64,000 nucleotides of DNA from Methylomonas fluvii (lineage in GTDB: Bacteria; Pseudomonadota; Gammaproteobacteria; Methylococcales; Methylomonadaceae): positions 620,001 through 684,000 of the forward strand of contig NZ_JACXST010000003.1 in the NCBI RefSeq assembly GCF_014850975.1. Direction: 5' to 3'. Every line of letters starts with the position of its first letter. Positions within the stretch are counted from its first letter, which is position 1. The notes under the pieces were generated by a model. The model did not search any database. It saw only the letters and a list, made by a program, of their open reading frames with translations, and was not told where the DNA came from. Shown here piece by piece: positions 1 through 9,132 of this stretch. The translations under genes were made by a program, and so were the position numbers.

Positions 1-35
1 GAATACCCGTGACAAATAGGTGTGGGTTAATAGTT

Positions 36-63
36 CGGCATCGCAGCTTTGTCTGCGATGCCG
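36..63. terminator. Strong 11-bp hairpin, possible terminator
   Basis: The arms CGGCATCGCAG (36-46) and CTGCGATGCCG (53-63) are perfectly complementary around a 6-base loop. The hairpin lies beyond the 3' end of the minus-strand quinoprotein-like gene and could stop its transcription. Neither side carries a clear T-run, so rho-independent termination is only a guess. Confidence 0.4.
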
Positions 64-158
64 TTAATGCCGGATTTTACAGCTACATCTGCAAACAGTG
101 TATTTCGGCGGAGATGATTCCGAGATGTGCTTGAGTCGCTGAAAAAGCGTCTCTATTG

Positions 159-2093
159 TTACTTCAAGCCGTAAACCTTCAATTGACTGCAAACCGGTAA
201 TTGATTGTCCGGCACGCTGCAGTCAGCAGTACCCACCCGATAAATCATTACATACACCCGGCCATTCGCCACCACCGGCGGAATCATCCGCGACATCTTG
301 CCCAAGCCGCCGTTATTATCGTCACCGGTACGGAATAAGCGCTTCAATTGGTTGCCTGGCTCTATCGTGGTGGCATCGTAAGCAATCAACTGGCCTTCGG
401 CGAACTCCTTATTAGCGTCGCCGAATTTGGAAAATACCGCCCAAACGATAGCCGAATCGAAGTCGATGGCGTGTGCAAAATTAGTGGTTGTGGACGGTTT
501 ACCAGACACCATCAACAGACCGCCGGGCATGCCGCCAGGCGATTCGACGCCTACCGACGCCATGTCCTCGGCTTCGGCACGGAAGCTTGGCAAATTGCCG
601 TCTACAGTGGAAAAATTGTAGGACTTCAAGCGGGAGTTTTCCCCCCAAACATAGACAATGCCGCCGCTCTGATCGCGTTGCGCCAAGGCCAGTGAATGAA
701 TATGGTGCATTTTGTTGTTTTCCGGATCGCCGCAGGGCACGAACCACCCATGATCGCTATGCCCCGAGGCCGGGCATGGCAGGCTGCGATTCAGATGCTG
801 GGCCCGGTCCCAGTTTTCCTGAACGCCGCCCGCAAAGTAGGTTGCCACTAATGGCGGTTTGGACATCAATTGATTGAAACGGTCGTTCCGGCCCAAATTA
901 AGTTTGTCCAAGGAGTAAATGATGCCGTCCTTGGTGCCCTGCAATAACAATCTGGAACCCGGTACCAGCATCGGCCCGGCCGCCCCGAAATCCCAGTCGG
1001 CGCCTGCAGCATGCGCTTCCGCCCTGCCGCAAGACACTTCGGAGTTATTGTCGCTCCACAAACACTTGTCGCCGGAAACGCGCTCATCCAGAAACGCTTT
1101 GTAAAAATCCACCTTTTCCAGTTCGGGCCGCGCACCGCCGACGCTGGGTTTGAAACGGAGTTTGATCATACTTTCGGCCAAATCGACATCGCCGTTATTT
1201 GAAGTGCCGTTAGAGGTAGCAACGTAAATCATGTCGTCTTCAGTGACCGGCGCACCTCCGGCATGCCAGATGCCGGCGCCCCAGGAGTTAAATGAGGTTG
1301 CGCAAAAGATGGCAGCTTGTTTGGAATAGCCGCTTTGCCCGAGCAAGGCTCTGGTGTCGTAAGCCACCACGAAACCATGTGGATTTTTCCGGCCGCCCAT
1401 CAGCGATTCGCCGTTGGCGGCGAATGCCATGACCAAGCCGTTGTTCTCTGTCAACGCCAGTCCGGCGCGCAGTTTGGGATAGACATATTGCTTGGTTTGA
1501 TTGTTTTGCTTGTACGTCGCACCGGCATCGTTAAACCAGCAGCCGCTGCCTTCCTGCGACTTGCCGAAGATACGTACCGGTTTACTTTTTTGGCTGCCGT
1601 TTAGCGGATTTAAGGCATACACCCAGTAATCGCGGAACCGGTTGTCGTTGTTCTTCTTTTGCCAGGAGGCGACAAATAGTGTGTTGGTGGCAGGATCGAT
1701 TATCGGCGTGGCGGAAATACCCCAGGTGGGCGTGTGTTTCCACATATCCATGTCTTGCGAGCTGATTTCCGGGCCGAGTTTAACGTTATAAACCGTTTCG
1801 TTGGTACGGGCGTTAATGCCGATGACGCCGTTCTTCATCGTGGTGATAATCACTAAATCGTCCGTGCCGGCACCCTTTTCGATCACCAAGGGCTGGGTTT
1901 CGACTTTGGCGTTGAAATCGTAAGTACGCAGCAGTCCGAACTGCTCGGTATTCACGTTAGTTTTGTTCAGCGTGAACTCTTGATTATTGGCCGCGGTACG
2001 AAAATTATTGCCGGCGCGTTGCGTCACGCTAACTGCCAGCGCAGCATTAACCCAAAAAACCGTACAGATAAAACCCAATTGCAGCGTTTTCAT
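159..2093 (-). CDS. Secreted PQQ-like beta-propeller (quinoprotein-like) protein
   Basis: This 644-residue protein starts with a clear signal peptide (residues 1-20, MKTLQLGFICTVFWVNAALA), so it is probably periplasmic. The rest has repeated beta-blade-like segments such as GVIGINARTNETVYN, GFVVAYDTRALLG and GIIYSLDKLNLG. These resemble the blades of PQQ-type propellers, in which a value is read back as 'display/path' strings. I see no dehydrogenase active-site signature I can rely on, so enzymatic activity is not claimed. A GGGGGAG ribosome binding site precedes the ATG. The gene stands alone and faces away from the FliK-type gene. It could be a structural or binding propeller rather than an alcohol dehydrogenase. 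Confidence 0.65.
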   Translation of the reverse strand: MKTLQLGFICTVFWVNAALAVSVTQRAGNNFRTAANNQEFTLNKTNVNTEQFGLLRTYDFNAKVETQPLVIEKGAGTDDLVIITTMKNGVIGINARTNETVYNVKLGPEISSQDMDMWKHTPTWGISATPIIDPATNTLFVASWQKKNNDNRFRDYWVYALNPLNGSQKSKPVRIFGKSQEGSGCWFNDAGATYKQNNQTKQYVYPKLRAGLALTENNGLVMAFAANGESLMGGRKNPHGFVVAYDTRALLGQSGYSKQAAIFCATSFNSWGAGIWHAGGAPVTEDDMIYVATSNGTSNNGDVDLAESMIKLRFKPSVGGARPELEKVDFYKAFLDERVSGDKCLWSDNNSEVSCGRAEAHAAGADWDFGAAGPMLVPGSRLLLQGTKDGIIYSLDKLNLGRNDRFNQLMSKPPLVATYFAGGVQENWDRAQHLNRSLPCPASGHSDHGWFVPCGDPENNKMHHIHSLALAQRDQSGGIVYVWGENSRLKSYNFSTVDGNLPSFRAEAEDMASVGVESPGGMPGGLLMVSGKPSTTTNFAHAIDFDSAIVWAVFSKFGDANKEFAEGQLIAYDATTIEPGNQLKRLFRTGDDNNGGLGKMSRMIPPVVANGRVYVMIYRVGTADCSVPDNQLPVCSQLKVYGLK

Positions 2094-2122
2094 GGCTCAC
2101 TCCCCCAGTTGAATGTCAACTG

Positions 2123-2152
2123 AGCCTAGAGTGAGCGCAAGTGGCTTGTCAA
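2123..2152 (-). promoter_or_regulatory. Candidate sigma-70 promoter of the quinoprotein-like gene
   Basis: On the minus strand a perfect TTGACA -35 box (2147-2152) is followed after 18 bases by TAGGCT (2123-2128), a weak -10. It sits about 30 bases before the ATG at 2093. The call rests on the -35 match and the position. Confidence 0.4.
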
Positions 2153-2386
2153 GTTCTTTAAAATAAAAGCATTTACGGGTTCTGACCTAACTTATTGCTT
2201 ATTTCCTGATACGCGTGCGTTTACCTGAACAGTGGCATCTGGCTTTTATCGGCAGACTACGAAAAAGTTTGCCAAAACGCTTACCACAGCGAATCGTAAG
2301 GGTGAGTTTTTTATAGTACTCTAGCTAAACCGCGAGCATTGCAGCGGAACAAGCGTAAATCCCGATTGCGGCGAGGTGAGGATGTC

Positions 2387-3886
2387 ATGGATATAAAGCT
2401 GCCTTTAGATGCGAAACTGGTCATGGCATTGAATAAGTCCAGTGCTTCGATTTCCGAACTTAAATTGAATCAAGTGTTAGACGCCAAAATCATCACCAAC
2501 CAAGTGATGCTGAATACCCTGACTGTCAGCGTGGCCGATAAAACCATGACGCTACAGAGCCAACAGGCATTGACTTTGCCACCCGGCCAGACCTTGCAGT
2601 TGCAAGTGGTGAAACTTTTGCCGACCCCTGAGCTAAAAATTATCGCCCTGCCACCATCACAATCGCCGAATACCTCAAGCCCAACGGCGCCCGAAGCACA
2701 AATACTTAAATTATTACCCTCCCCAACCGCGACTGTTGCAGCACCTGCACTCAGCAATCCGCTGGCGACATTAAACCCGGGTGAACAGATACAAGCGCAG
2801 ATTATTAATATCGGCAAACATACCTTGACGGTGCAATTGACGTCGACACAGAGCGATACCCAACAAACCCAAAGCACAGTGTTGCCTGGCGGCGAAAACC
2901 GAGTCGTGCTGGAGAGCAAACAACTGCAATGGAGCGATCCGCAGACTAAATCCGCGCTAACCGTCGGTAGCCGCATAGATTTACGAATTCTGAAGAGCGG
3001 TGAGCGCCCATTGCTGAGCGCATCATTGCCGGCACCTTCTATTGACGAACAGATAGCGACGGTGTTCAAGCAGTTGTTGCCCGTTCAAGTACCGCCGCAA
3101 CAATTGCTGGCGCAACTGGCGCCTTTGATACAGCCAGCCGAAAACGATAAGACCGTAGGCGAATTGCTCAAGCAACTGGCCCACGAAATATTGCAGCAGA
3201 TTCCGGACAAAACCAAGCTGTTCGAACCGGCCACCCTAAAGCAAGCCATCGCACAATCCGGCTTGTTTATGGAACGCAACTTAGTCGAGGCTGAGGCAAA
3301 ACCGGCATCATTTGTGTTGCCAGACGATTTTAAATTAAAACTGAGCAAGCTGATTGCGCGGCTGGGTTTGGAACTGGCTGTGCTTAAGGATGAAAATGCG
3401 GCTCAGCAGACTGCAAGCGAACTACTGAAAGAAACCTTGCAAAAAGCCCAGGGCAATCTGGCCAAATTGACATTGGATCAACTCAATTCGCTGCCCAGGG
3501 ACGATTCGCCGAAACAGGTCTGGATGCTGGAGTTACCGTTCTTTAACAAAGCCGAGCCGGAAACATTGCAGCTGATAGTGGAACAAGACAAACAAACCAA
3601 CAGTGAGAACGGCCAAAAGAACTGGGTAGTGAGCATTACCATTACCCCTCCCGAACTTGCTACAATACACTGCAAGGTCTCCTGTTACGACGGCAGTATT
3701 AATACGCGTTTCTGGAGCGAGTCCACCAGCACCGTGGATAAAATCAATGCGCGTCTGGACTATTTAAGACAACAGTTCGAACAAAAAGGATTAAAACCCG
3801 GATTTATGGATGTTCAACAAGGGAAACCCTCGCAAACCCATCCGCAAACGCTCCCGCCGCACAGTCTTTTGAGCGAAAAAGTCTGA
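2387..3886 (+). CDS. FliK-like flagellar hook-length control domain protein
   Basis: About 499 residues. The long Gln/Pro/Thr-rich N-terminal part (to about residue 330) is low complexity, as in FliK proteins. The C-terminal part (about 380-480) contains WMLELPFFN, WVVSITITPPELATIHCKVS and NTRFWSE, which fit the compact hook-length control C-terminal domain (Flg_hook). I chose the ATG at 2387, not the upstream TTG at 2339, because GAGGTGAGG lies just before it. No other flagellar gene is visible nearby. The role could therefore be hook-length measurement or an orphan relative of it; the cytoplasmic, export-linked role is inferred from the family. Confidence 0.65.
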   Translation: MDIKLPLDAKLVMALNKSSASISELKLNQVLDAKIITNQVMLNTLTVSVADKTMTLQSQQALTLPPGQTLQLQVVKLLPTPELKIIALPPSQSPNTSSPTAPEAQILKLLPSPTATVAAPALSNPLATLNPGEQIQAQIINIGKHTLTVQLTSTQSDTQQTQSTVLPGGENRVVLESKQLQWSDPQTKSALTVGSRIDLRILKSGERPLLSASLPAPSIDEQIATVFKQLLPVQVPPQQLLAQLAPLIQPAENDKTVGELLKQLAHEILQQIPDKTKLFEPATLKQAIAQSGLFMERNLVEAEAKPASFVLPDDFKLKLSKLIARLGLELAVLKDENAAQQTASELLKETLQKAQGNLAKLTLDQLNSLPRDDSPKQVWMLELPFFNKAEPETLQLIVEQDKQTNSENGQKNWVVSITITPPELATIHCKVSCYDGSINTRFWSESTSTVDKINARLDYLRQQFEQKGLKPGFMDVQQGKPSQTHPQTLPPHSLLSEKV

Positions 3887-4038
3887 TACCGGGCCGGAAT
3901 GCAGCAATTGGATAAACAAATCTGCCGCGAACAGGCAAACAATTTGACCCCAACAATTTACTCGCCAAACCAGGCATTAGCCTGCCGTGGTTACCGAAAT
4001 AACTTCTTACTCTAGCCGATGCCATGGAGAATTAACGC

Positions 4039-5043
4039 ATGTCCCACCAAGTGACCCTGACCCAGTTCATCATCGAGCAGCAGCGCGGGCTGCCGGAAGC
4101 ATCCGGTACGTTCACACTGCTGCTGAATAACATCGTGAGTGCGTGCAAACAGATCTCTCACCGGGTCAATTGCGGCGCCCTGATTGGCGTATTGGGCAGT
4201 GCGGAATCCGAAAACGTGCAGGGCGAAGTGCAAAAAAAGCTGGATATTATTACCAACGACATCATGGTCAAGGCTTTGGACTGGAGTGGTTCGCTGGGCG
4301 GCATGGCATCAGAGGAAATCAATGATCCGATCAAAATCCCCAAACAGTATCCAAAGGGCAAATACCTGGTGTTGTTCGATCCGTTGGACGGTTCGTCGAA
4401 TATCGATATTAACCTGACTGTGGGCACTATTTTTTCGATTCTGCGCTGCCGCGAAGGCGTTGAGCCGGAAACCGAGGATTTTTTACGCAAAGGCACCGAA
4501 CAAGTGTGCGCCGGTTTCGTGCTGTACGGTCCCTCCACCATGTTGGTACTAACCACCGGCAATGGCGTGAACGCTTTTACGCTGGATCAGGATGTCGGTG
4601 AGTTTATTCTCACCCATTGCAACATGAAAATTTCCGAGGAAAGCAGCGAGTTTGCCATCAATATGTCCAACCAGCGTTTTTGGGAGCCGCCGGTGAAGCG
4701 TTACATTGACGAATGCGTGGCCGGTACGGACGGGCCGCGCGGCAAAGATTTCAATATGCGTTGGGTGGCTTCGCTGGTGGCTGAAGTCTATCGTATCCTG
4801 ACGCGCGGCGGCGTATTCCTGTATCCGCACGATTTACGCGATCCGTCCAAACCCGGCAAACTGCGCCTGATGTACGAGGCCAACCCGATGGCATTCATCA
4901 TCGAACAGGCCGGCGGGCTGTGTTCCACCGGCCGCGAACGAATCTTAGATCTAAAACCCAGTAGCATTCACCAACGGGTGCCGTTGATTTTAGGTTCTAA
5001 ATCCGAAGTAGAACGGATAGTTGCCTATCACCAACAAGATTAA
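4039..5043 (+). CDS. fbp: Fructose-1,6-bisphosphatase, class I
   Basis: This is the cytosolic enzyme that hydrolyses fructose 1,6-bisphosphate to fructose 6-phosphate in gluconeogenesis and sugar-phosphate cycles. At 334 residues it has the usual class I length. The metal-binding signature [20 protein letters not shown] is present at about residues 113-132. Further conserved blocks are [14 protein letters not shown], the substrate-loop region [14 protein letters not shown] and LYPHD, and [17 protein letters not shown] near the C-terminus. A GGAG ribosome binding site precedes the ATG. It is followed after about 60 bases by the FNR gene in the same direction. I see no sign of truncation. Confidence 0.95.
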   Translation: MSHQVTLTQFIIEQQRGLPEASGTFTLLLNNIVSACKQISHRVNCGALIGVLGSAESENVQGEVQKKLDIITNDIMVKALDWSGSLGGMASEEINDPIKIPKQYPKGKYLVLFDPLDGSSNIDINLTVGTIFSILRCREGVEPETEDFLRKGTEQVCAGFVLYGPSTMLVLTTGNGVNAFTLDQDVGEFILTHCNMKISEESSEFAINMSNQRFWEPPVKRYIDECVAGTDGPRGKDFNMRWVASLVAEVYRILTRGGVFLYPHDLRDPSKPGKLRLMYEANPMAFIIEQAGGLCSTGRERILDLKPSSIHQRVPLILGSKSEVERIVAYHQQD

Positions 5044-5105
5044 CCAGTCATCCGTTGCCATGTCGCCGCTTCGTCGAGAAGCGGCAAATTATCAAACCCA
5101 AAACT

Positions 5106-5840
5106 ATGCTTTCATTGAAAACTCAAGCCCCTGAGCCGCTTAAAAATCAAGTCAGTTGCGTTAATTGCAGTCTGGATAATATTTGTTTACCGCGCGGTTT
5201 ATCGCAAGCCGAAATTAATAATATCAGCCAAGTCGTCAAGGCCCGTAAAACCTTGCAACGCGGCGACTTTATCTACCGCGAAGGCGACAATTTCCGTGGC
5301 ATTCTGGCGATAAAGTCCGGCAGCGCCAAGTTGGTGGCTAACGATAGCCATGGCAACGAGCACATATTAAATATTCTGTTACCAGGCGAATTACTGGGCT
5401 TCGACGGCCTATCCGCCGAAAAGCACGGCTGCGCGGCGATTGCCTTGGAAACCATGAGTTTTTGCATCCTGCCAGCTGATAACATGGAAGATTTGTTCAA
5501 GAACATGCCTAGCCTGACGCGCGAATTGTTTCGGCATACCGGTGAGAAAATGCTGGAGGACAAAAACCAGCTGGTATTGAGCAAACGGCCGGCGGAAGAG
5601 CGTTTGGCTTATTTTTTGATCAGCTTATCCGAAAGGCTGAAACGGCGCGGATTTTCGTCATCCGAATTCAAGTTGTCGCTCACCCGCCAGGAAATCGGCA
5701 ATCACTTAGGCTTGGCCTTGGAAACGGTGAGCCGGCTGCTGAAAAAATTCCAGGACGATAATTTGATCGTGGTGCAGAACCGTTTTATCGCGATCAAAGA
5801 TCTTACCGCTTTGCGCAATATGTTAGTGCCGTTGGAATAA
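5106..5840 (+). CDS. fnr: FNR-type oxygen-sensing transcription regulator
   Basis: This is a Crp/Fnr family regulator of about 244 residues. The N-terminal cysteines (CVNCSLDNIC, a C-x2-C-x5-C pattern) and the later cysteine in MSFCILP correspond to the four ligands of the oxygen-labile [4Fe-4S] cluster of E. coli FNR. A cyclic-nucleotide-binding fold follows. The C-terminal winged helix contains LTRQEIGNHLGLALETVSRLL with the E-x2-SR recognition residues typical of FNR, which binds TTGAT-N4-ATCAA. The ATG at 5106 gives the usual family length. A TTG at 5055 would add 17 residues unlike the family, and neither start has a strong ribosome binding site. Confidence 0.9.
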   Translation: MLSLKTQAPEPLKNQVSCVNCSLDNICLPRGLSQAEINNISQVVKARKTLQRGDFIYREGDNFRGILAIKSGSAKLVANDSHGNEHILNILLPGELLGFDGLSAEKHGCAAIALETMSFCILPADNMEDLFKNMPSLTRELFRHTGEKMLEDKNQLVLSKRPAEERLAYFLISLSERLKRRGFSSSEFKLSLTRQEIGNHLGLALETVSRLLKKFQDDNLIVVQNRFIAIKDLTALRNMLVPLE

Positions 5841-5844
5841 GGTC

Positions 5845-6609
5845 CTAATTTTTAATACCGATACCTTTGTGCAACAGCAGCAAGCTCAGGGCAGTCAAGA
5901 ACAGGATAAAGCCACCGGTCATCGCGAAAGCCAGTTCGATCTGGACATCGCTAACTCCGATCATGCCGTAACGGAAGGCGTTGATCATGTATAGAATCGG
6001 ATTGGCCTGCGCGATTTTTTGCCAAATCCCCGGCAACATCGCTACCGAATAAAATACGCCACCCAGGTAACTCAATGGCGTCAGCACAAAATTGGGGATG
6101 ATGGAAATATCGTCAAAGCTATCGGCAAACACCGCATTGATGAAACCGGCTAGTGCGAACAGAGTTGCAGTCAGCACAAACACCGCAGCGGCGATGTCCC
6201 AATGCAAAATCGTAGTATGGGTAAACATCATCGAAATCCCCGCCACCACCACGCCAACCAACACCCCACGAGCGATGCCGCCGCAGACATAACCGGCCAA
6301 AATCACATAATTCGGCACTGGTGCCACCAAGAGTTCTTCGATATGGCGCTGGAATTTAGTGGAATAAAACGAAGACACCACATTGGAATAAGAATGGCTG
6401 ATCACCGACATCAGAATAATGCCCGGCACGATGTAGTCCATATAGCTGACGCCATGCACCAAGCCTATGCGGTCGCCGATCAACTTGCCGAAGATCAGGA
6501 AATACAGCGCCGTGGTAATGGCCGGCGGCAGCAGCGTTTGCGGCCAAATCCGGGTGAAACGGCGGATTTCTTTGATTAAAATCGTCGAAAAAGCGACTGA
6601 GTAATTCAT
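5845..6609 (-). CDS. ABC-2 type transporter permease (YadH-like)
   Basis: This 254-residue integral membrane protein has about six hydrophobic segments and the ABC-2 permease pattern, including YMDYIVPGIILMSVISHSYS and IPNFVLTPLSYLGGVFYS. The start overlaps the stop of the ATPase gene just upstream on the minus strand (ATGA overlap), so the two form one exporter. It resembles E. coli YadH. The substrate cannot be read from the sequence. Confidence 0.85.
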   Translation of the reverse strand: MNYSVAFSTILIKEIRRFTRIWPQTLLPPAITTALYFLIFGKLIGDRIGLVHGVSYMDYIVPGIILMSVISHSYSNVVSSFYSTKFQRHIEELLVAPVPNYVILAGYVCGGIARGVLVGVVVAGISMMFTHTTILHWDIAAAVFVLTATLFALAGFINAVFADSFDDISIIPNFVLTPLSYLGGVFYSVAMLPGIWQKIAQANPILYMINAFRYGMIGVSDVQIELAFAMTGGFILFLTALSLLLLHKGIGIKN

Positions 6610-7511
6610 TGCACCAGATCCAAAAATAATTGTTCCAGTCGATTGGACTTGTTGCGCAGGCTGAGGACTTCGATATGTTGCTCAGATAGCGCCTGAAATA
6701 AACGGTTTAGACCGTGGCTTTTCGGCACCGCCACATCCAATACGGTATCGGCGCTGAGCACAATTTCGCAGCCATCGATTAGCGGTGCTTGCGTTAAGGG
6801 GCGCGCTATATCCAATACAAAATGATCGGTTTGCAATCGGCTCAACAAACTGCTCATTGCAGACTTCTCGACGATTTGTCCATTATTGATGATGGCGATA
6901 TTCCGGCACAGGCTTTCGGCTTCTTCCAGATAATGGGTAGTCAAAATGATGGTGGTGCCCTGTTTGTTGACGTCTTGCATCATCTCCCACATCGAGCGGC
7001 GGATTTCAATATCCACGCCGGCGGTGGGTTCGTCCAATATTAACAAGCGCGGCGAATGCACCATGGCTCTGGCTATCATCAAGCGCCGCTTCATGCCGCC
7101 GGACAAGCGCCGGGACACTACGTCGCGCTTATCCCATAACTCCATTTGCCGCAAGCATTGTTCGGTGCGCTGTAAGGCTTGCTTGCGCGGAATGCCGTAA
7201 TAGCCGGCCTGGTTCATCACCACGCTCATGCTGGTTTCGAATTGATTGAAGTTAACTTCCTGCGGTACCACGCCAATGCAGGTTTTGGCGGCGACATTGT
7301 CTTTATCCAAGTCGTGGCCGAAGATGCTGACCGATCCGCTGGTTTTGTTGACCAGCGAACTAATGATGCCGATCAAGGTCGATTTGCCGGCGCCATTGGG
7401 ACCCAACAGCGCAAAAAAGTCGCCGCGCTGGACATCGAGATCCACGCCTTTCAAGGCTACAAAGCCGTTGTTGTAAGTCTTTTTTAGGTTTTGGATGGAT
7501 AAAGCCGTCAT
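6606..7511 (-). CDS. ABC transporter ATPase (YadG-like)
   Basis: This 301-residue cytoplasmic ATPase carries a Walker A GPNGAGKST (about residues 38-46), the signature LSGGMKRRLMIARA, a Walker B LLILDEPTAGVD and the switch histidine in ILTTHYLEEAE. This is the drug/polysaccharide-export type related to YadG. It is translationally coupled to the permease gene at 5845-6609 and diverges from the ppx gene with about 120 bases between them. Confidence 0.9.
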   Translation of the reverse strand: MTALSIQNLKKTYNNGFVALKGVDLDVQRGDFFALLGPNGAGKSTLIGIISSLVNKTSGSVSIFGHDLDKDNVAAKTCIGVVPQEVNFNQFETSMSVVMNQAGYYGIPRKQALQRTEQCLRQMELWDKRDVVSRRLSGGMKRRLMIARAMVHSPRLLILDEPTAGVDIEIRRSMWEMMQDVNKQGTTIILTTHYLEEAESLCRNIAIINNGQIVEKSAMSSLLSRLQTDHFVLDIARPLTQAPLIDGCEIVLSADTVLDVAVPKSHGLNRLFQALSEQHIEVLSLRNKSNRLEQLFLDLVQ

Positions 7512-7629
7512 GCTCTAATGTTATAATCCCGGGCGAAGAAGTTGACGCGTTCTTTAAAAATGCGCCAATAAAGCCTTCGGATTTTATCAGAATTCACCAC
7601 TTCTCAGCAGCCTGAACAGGATTAGACTC

Positions 7630-9132
7630 TTGCCATATCAAATACCGACCAGTGTTGCTGCCGTCGATCTGGGTTCCAACAGTTTTCACATGATTATATG
7701 CAGCTTGCATAACGGCAAATTGCAAACCATCGACCGCTTGAAAGAAATGGTGCGCCTGGCTGCGGGATTGGATCAGCATAAAAATCTCAACCAAATCACG
7801 CAAGAACGCGCATTGGCCTGCCTGGAACGCTTCGGTCACCGCATCCGGGATTTCGCACCGAACAGCGTTGCGATTGTCGGTACCAATACCCTACGCATCG
7901 CCAGAAACTCGCAGCAATTCATCAACAAGGCCGAAAAAGCCCTGGGGCATCCGATTCATATCATTTCCGGCATCGAGGAAGCGCGCTTAATTTACCAAGG
8001 CGTGGCCCACAGCCTGGGCAGCAATGCCAACAACCGCTTTGTGATGGATATCGGCGGCAGTAGCACAGAGTACATTATCGGGCGGGATGATATTGCCCAC
8101 ACGAAGGAAAGCCTGAACATGGGCTGCGTCACTGTTAGTCAGAACTTTTTCAAAAATGGCGAATTGACCAAAAAGGCCTTTCGTAAGGCGGTACTGTTTG
8201 CCGAGCAACATCTCGAACCTTTTCAAAACACGTTCAATTCCAAAAACTGGGAGGAAGCCATAGGTGCTTCCGGCAGCCTAAAAGCCGTCAGCAATGTGTT
8301 ACAAACCATGGGATGGAGCAATAACGGCATTACCAATCAAGGATTAGAACAGTTGGTCGCCCATCTATTAAAACTGAATCGGATCGACGAAATCAGCTTT
8401 CCGGCCTTGAGTATAGAACGGCGGCCAGTGTTTATCGGCGCGGTCGCTATTGTTTATGCTACGTTCAAAATGTTGAATATTCAGCAAATGACGGTTTCGG
8501 ATGGTGCATTGCGCGAAGGTCTGGTGCAGGATTTGCTGGGTAGAATTTACAACGATGACGTTCGTTCGCAGACTAGCCAGACCATTGCCGCACGTTACCA
8601 CACCGACACTTCACACAGTCATCAGCTCAAAGAAACCCTACGTTACATCGTTCAGCAATTAGACGGTCACCCTTGCTTTAATGACAATCCTGCCAGTTTA
8701 CAGTTTTTGGAATGGGCGGCGGAACTCCATGAAATCGGCTTTGAGATCGCCCATAGCCAGTATCATAAGCACAGCGCCTATATTATTGAAAATGGCGATT
8801 TGGCAGGATTTTCCAAACAAGATCAGCTACTACTGTCTAAGCTGGTTCGTAGTCACCGCAAAAAGCTTAATTTAAGCCGTTTTGAAGATTTGCCGTTTCC
8901 TTGGCGCCAACATGCACCGATTATGGCAGTCGTATTTCGGCTGACCGCTTTGCTGCACCGTAATCGTAATAGCAAACGCCCAGACTTTAGCATCACGATT
9001 GATCGCCACGATATAAAAATTGATTTTCCGGAAAATTGGCTGGAACAAGCGCCTCTGACGCATGCCGATCTCAAACAAGAAATGTATTACCTCAAGGAGG
9101 CCCGCTTTAATCTGATCTTCGATCAATGCTGA
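7630..9132 (+). CDS. ppx: Exopolyphosphatase / pppGpp phosphohydrolase (Ppx/GppA)
   Basis: The 500-residue protein has the ASKHA-type phosphate-binding elements VDLGSNSFHMIICSLHNG (about residues 11-28) and MDIGGSSTEYIIG (about 139-151). Its C-terminal half is an HD-like helical domain (LHEIGFEIAHSQYHKHSAYII), as in Ppx/GppA proteins that degrade inorganic polyphosphate or convert pppGpp to ppGpp. The start is TTG at 7630, supported by AGGA at 7618-7621 eight bases before it; no in-frame ATG fits. Its last seven bases overlap the next gene, so the two are probably translated together. Ppx and GppA cannot be told apart from sequence alone. Confidence 0.85.
   Translation: MPYQIPTSVAAVDLGSNSFHMIICSLHNGKLQTIDRLKEMVRLAAGLDQHKNLNQITQERALACLERFGHRIRDFAPNSVAIVGTNTLRIARNSQQFINKAEKALGHPIHIISGIEEARLIYQGVAHSLGSNANNRFVMDIGGSSTEYIIGRDDIAHTKESLNMGCVTVSQNFFKNGELTKKAFRKAVLFAEQHLEPFQNTFNSKNWEEAIGASGSLKAVSNVLQTMGWSNNGITNQGLEQLVAHLLKLNRIDEISFPALSIERRPVFIGAVAIVYATFKMLNIQQMTVSDGALREGLVQDLLGRIYNDDVRSQTSQTIAARYHTDTSHSHQLKETLRYIVQQLDGHPCFNDNPASLQFLEWAAELHEIGFEIAHSQYHKHSAYIIENGDLAGFSKQDQLLLSKLVRSHRKKLNLSRFEDLPFPWRQHAPIMAVVFRLTALLHRNRNSKRPDFSITIDRHDIKIDFPENWLEQAPLTHADLKQEMYYLKEARFNLIFDQC

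Noticed and set aside
3887-4038. Possible FlhB-C-terminal-like small gene after the FliK-type gene
   Set aside because: That partner often follows such genes, but the three frames here contain stops and no conserved segment.
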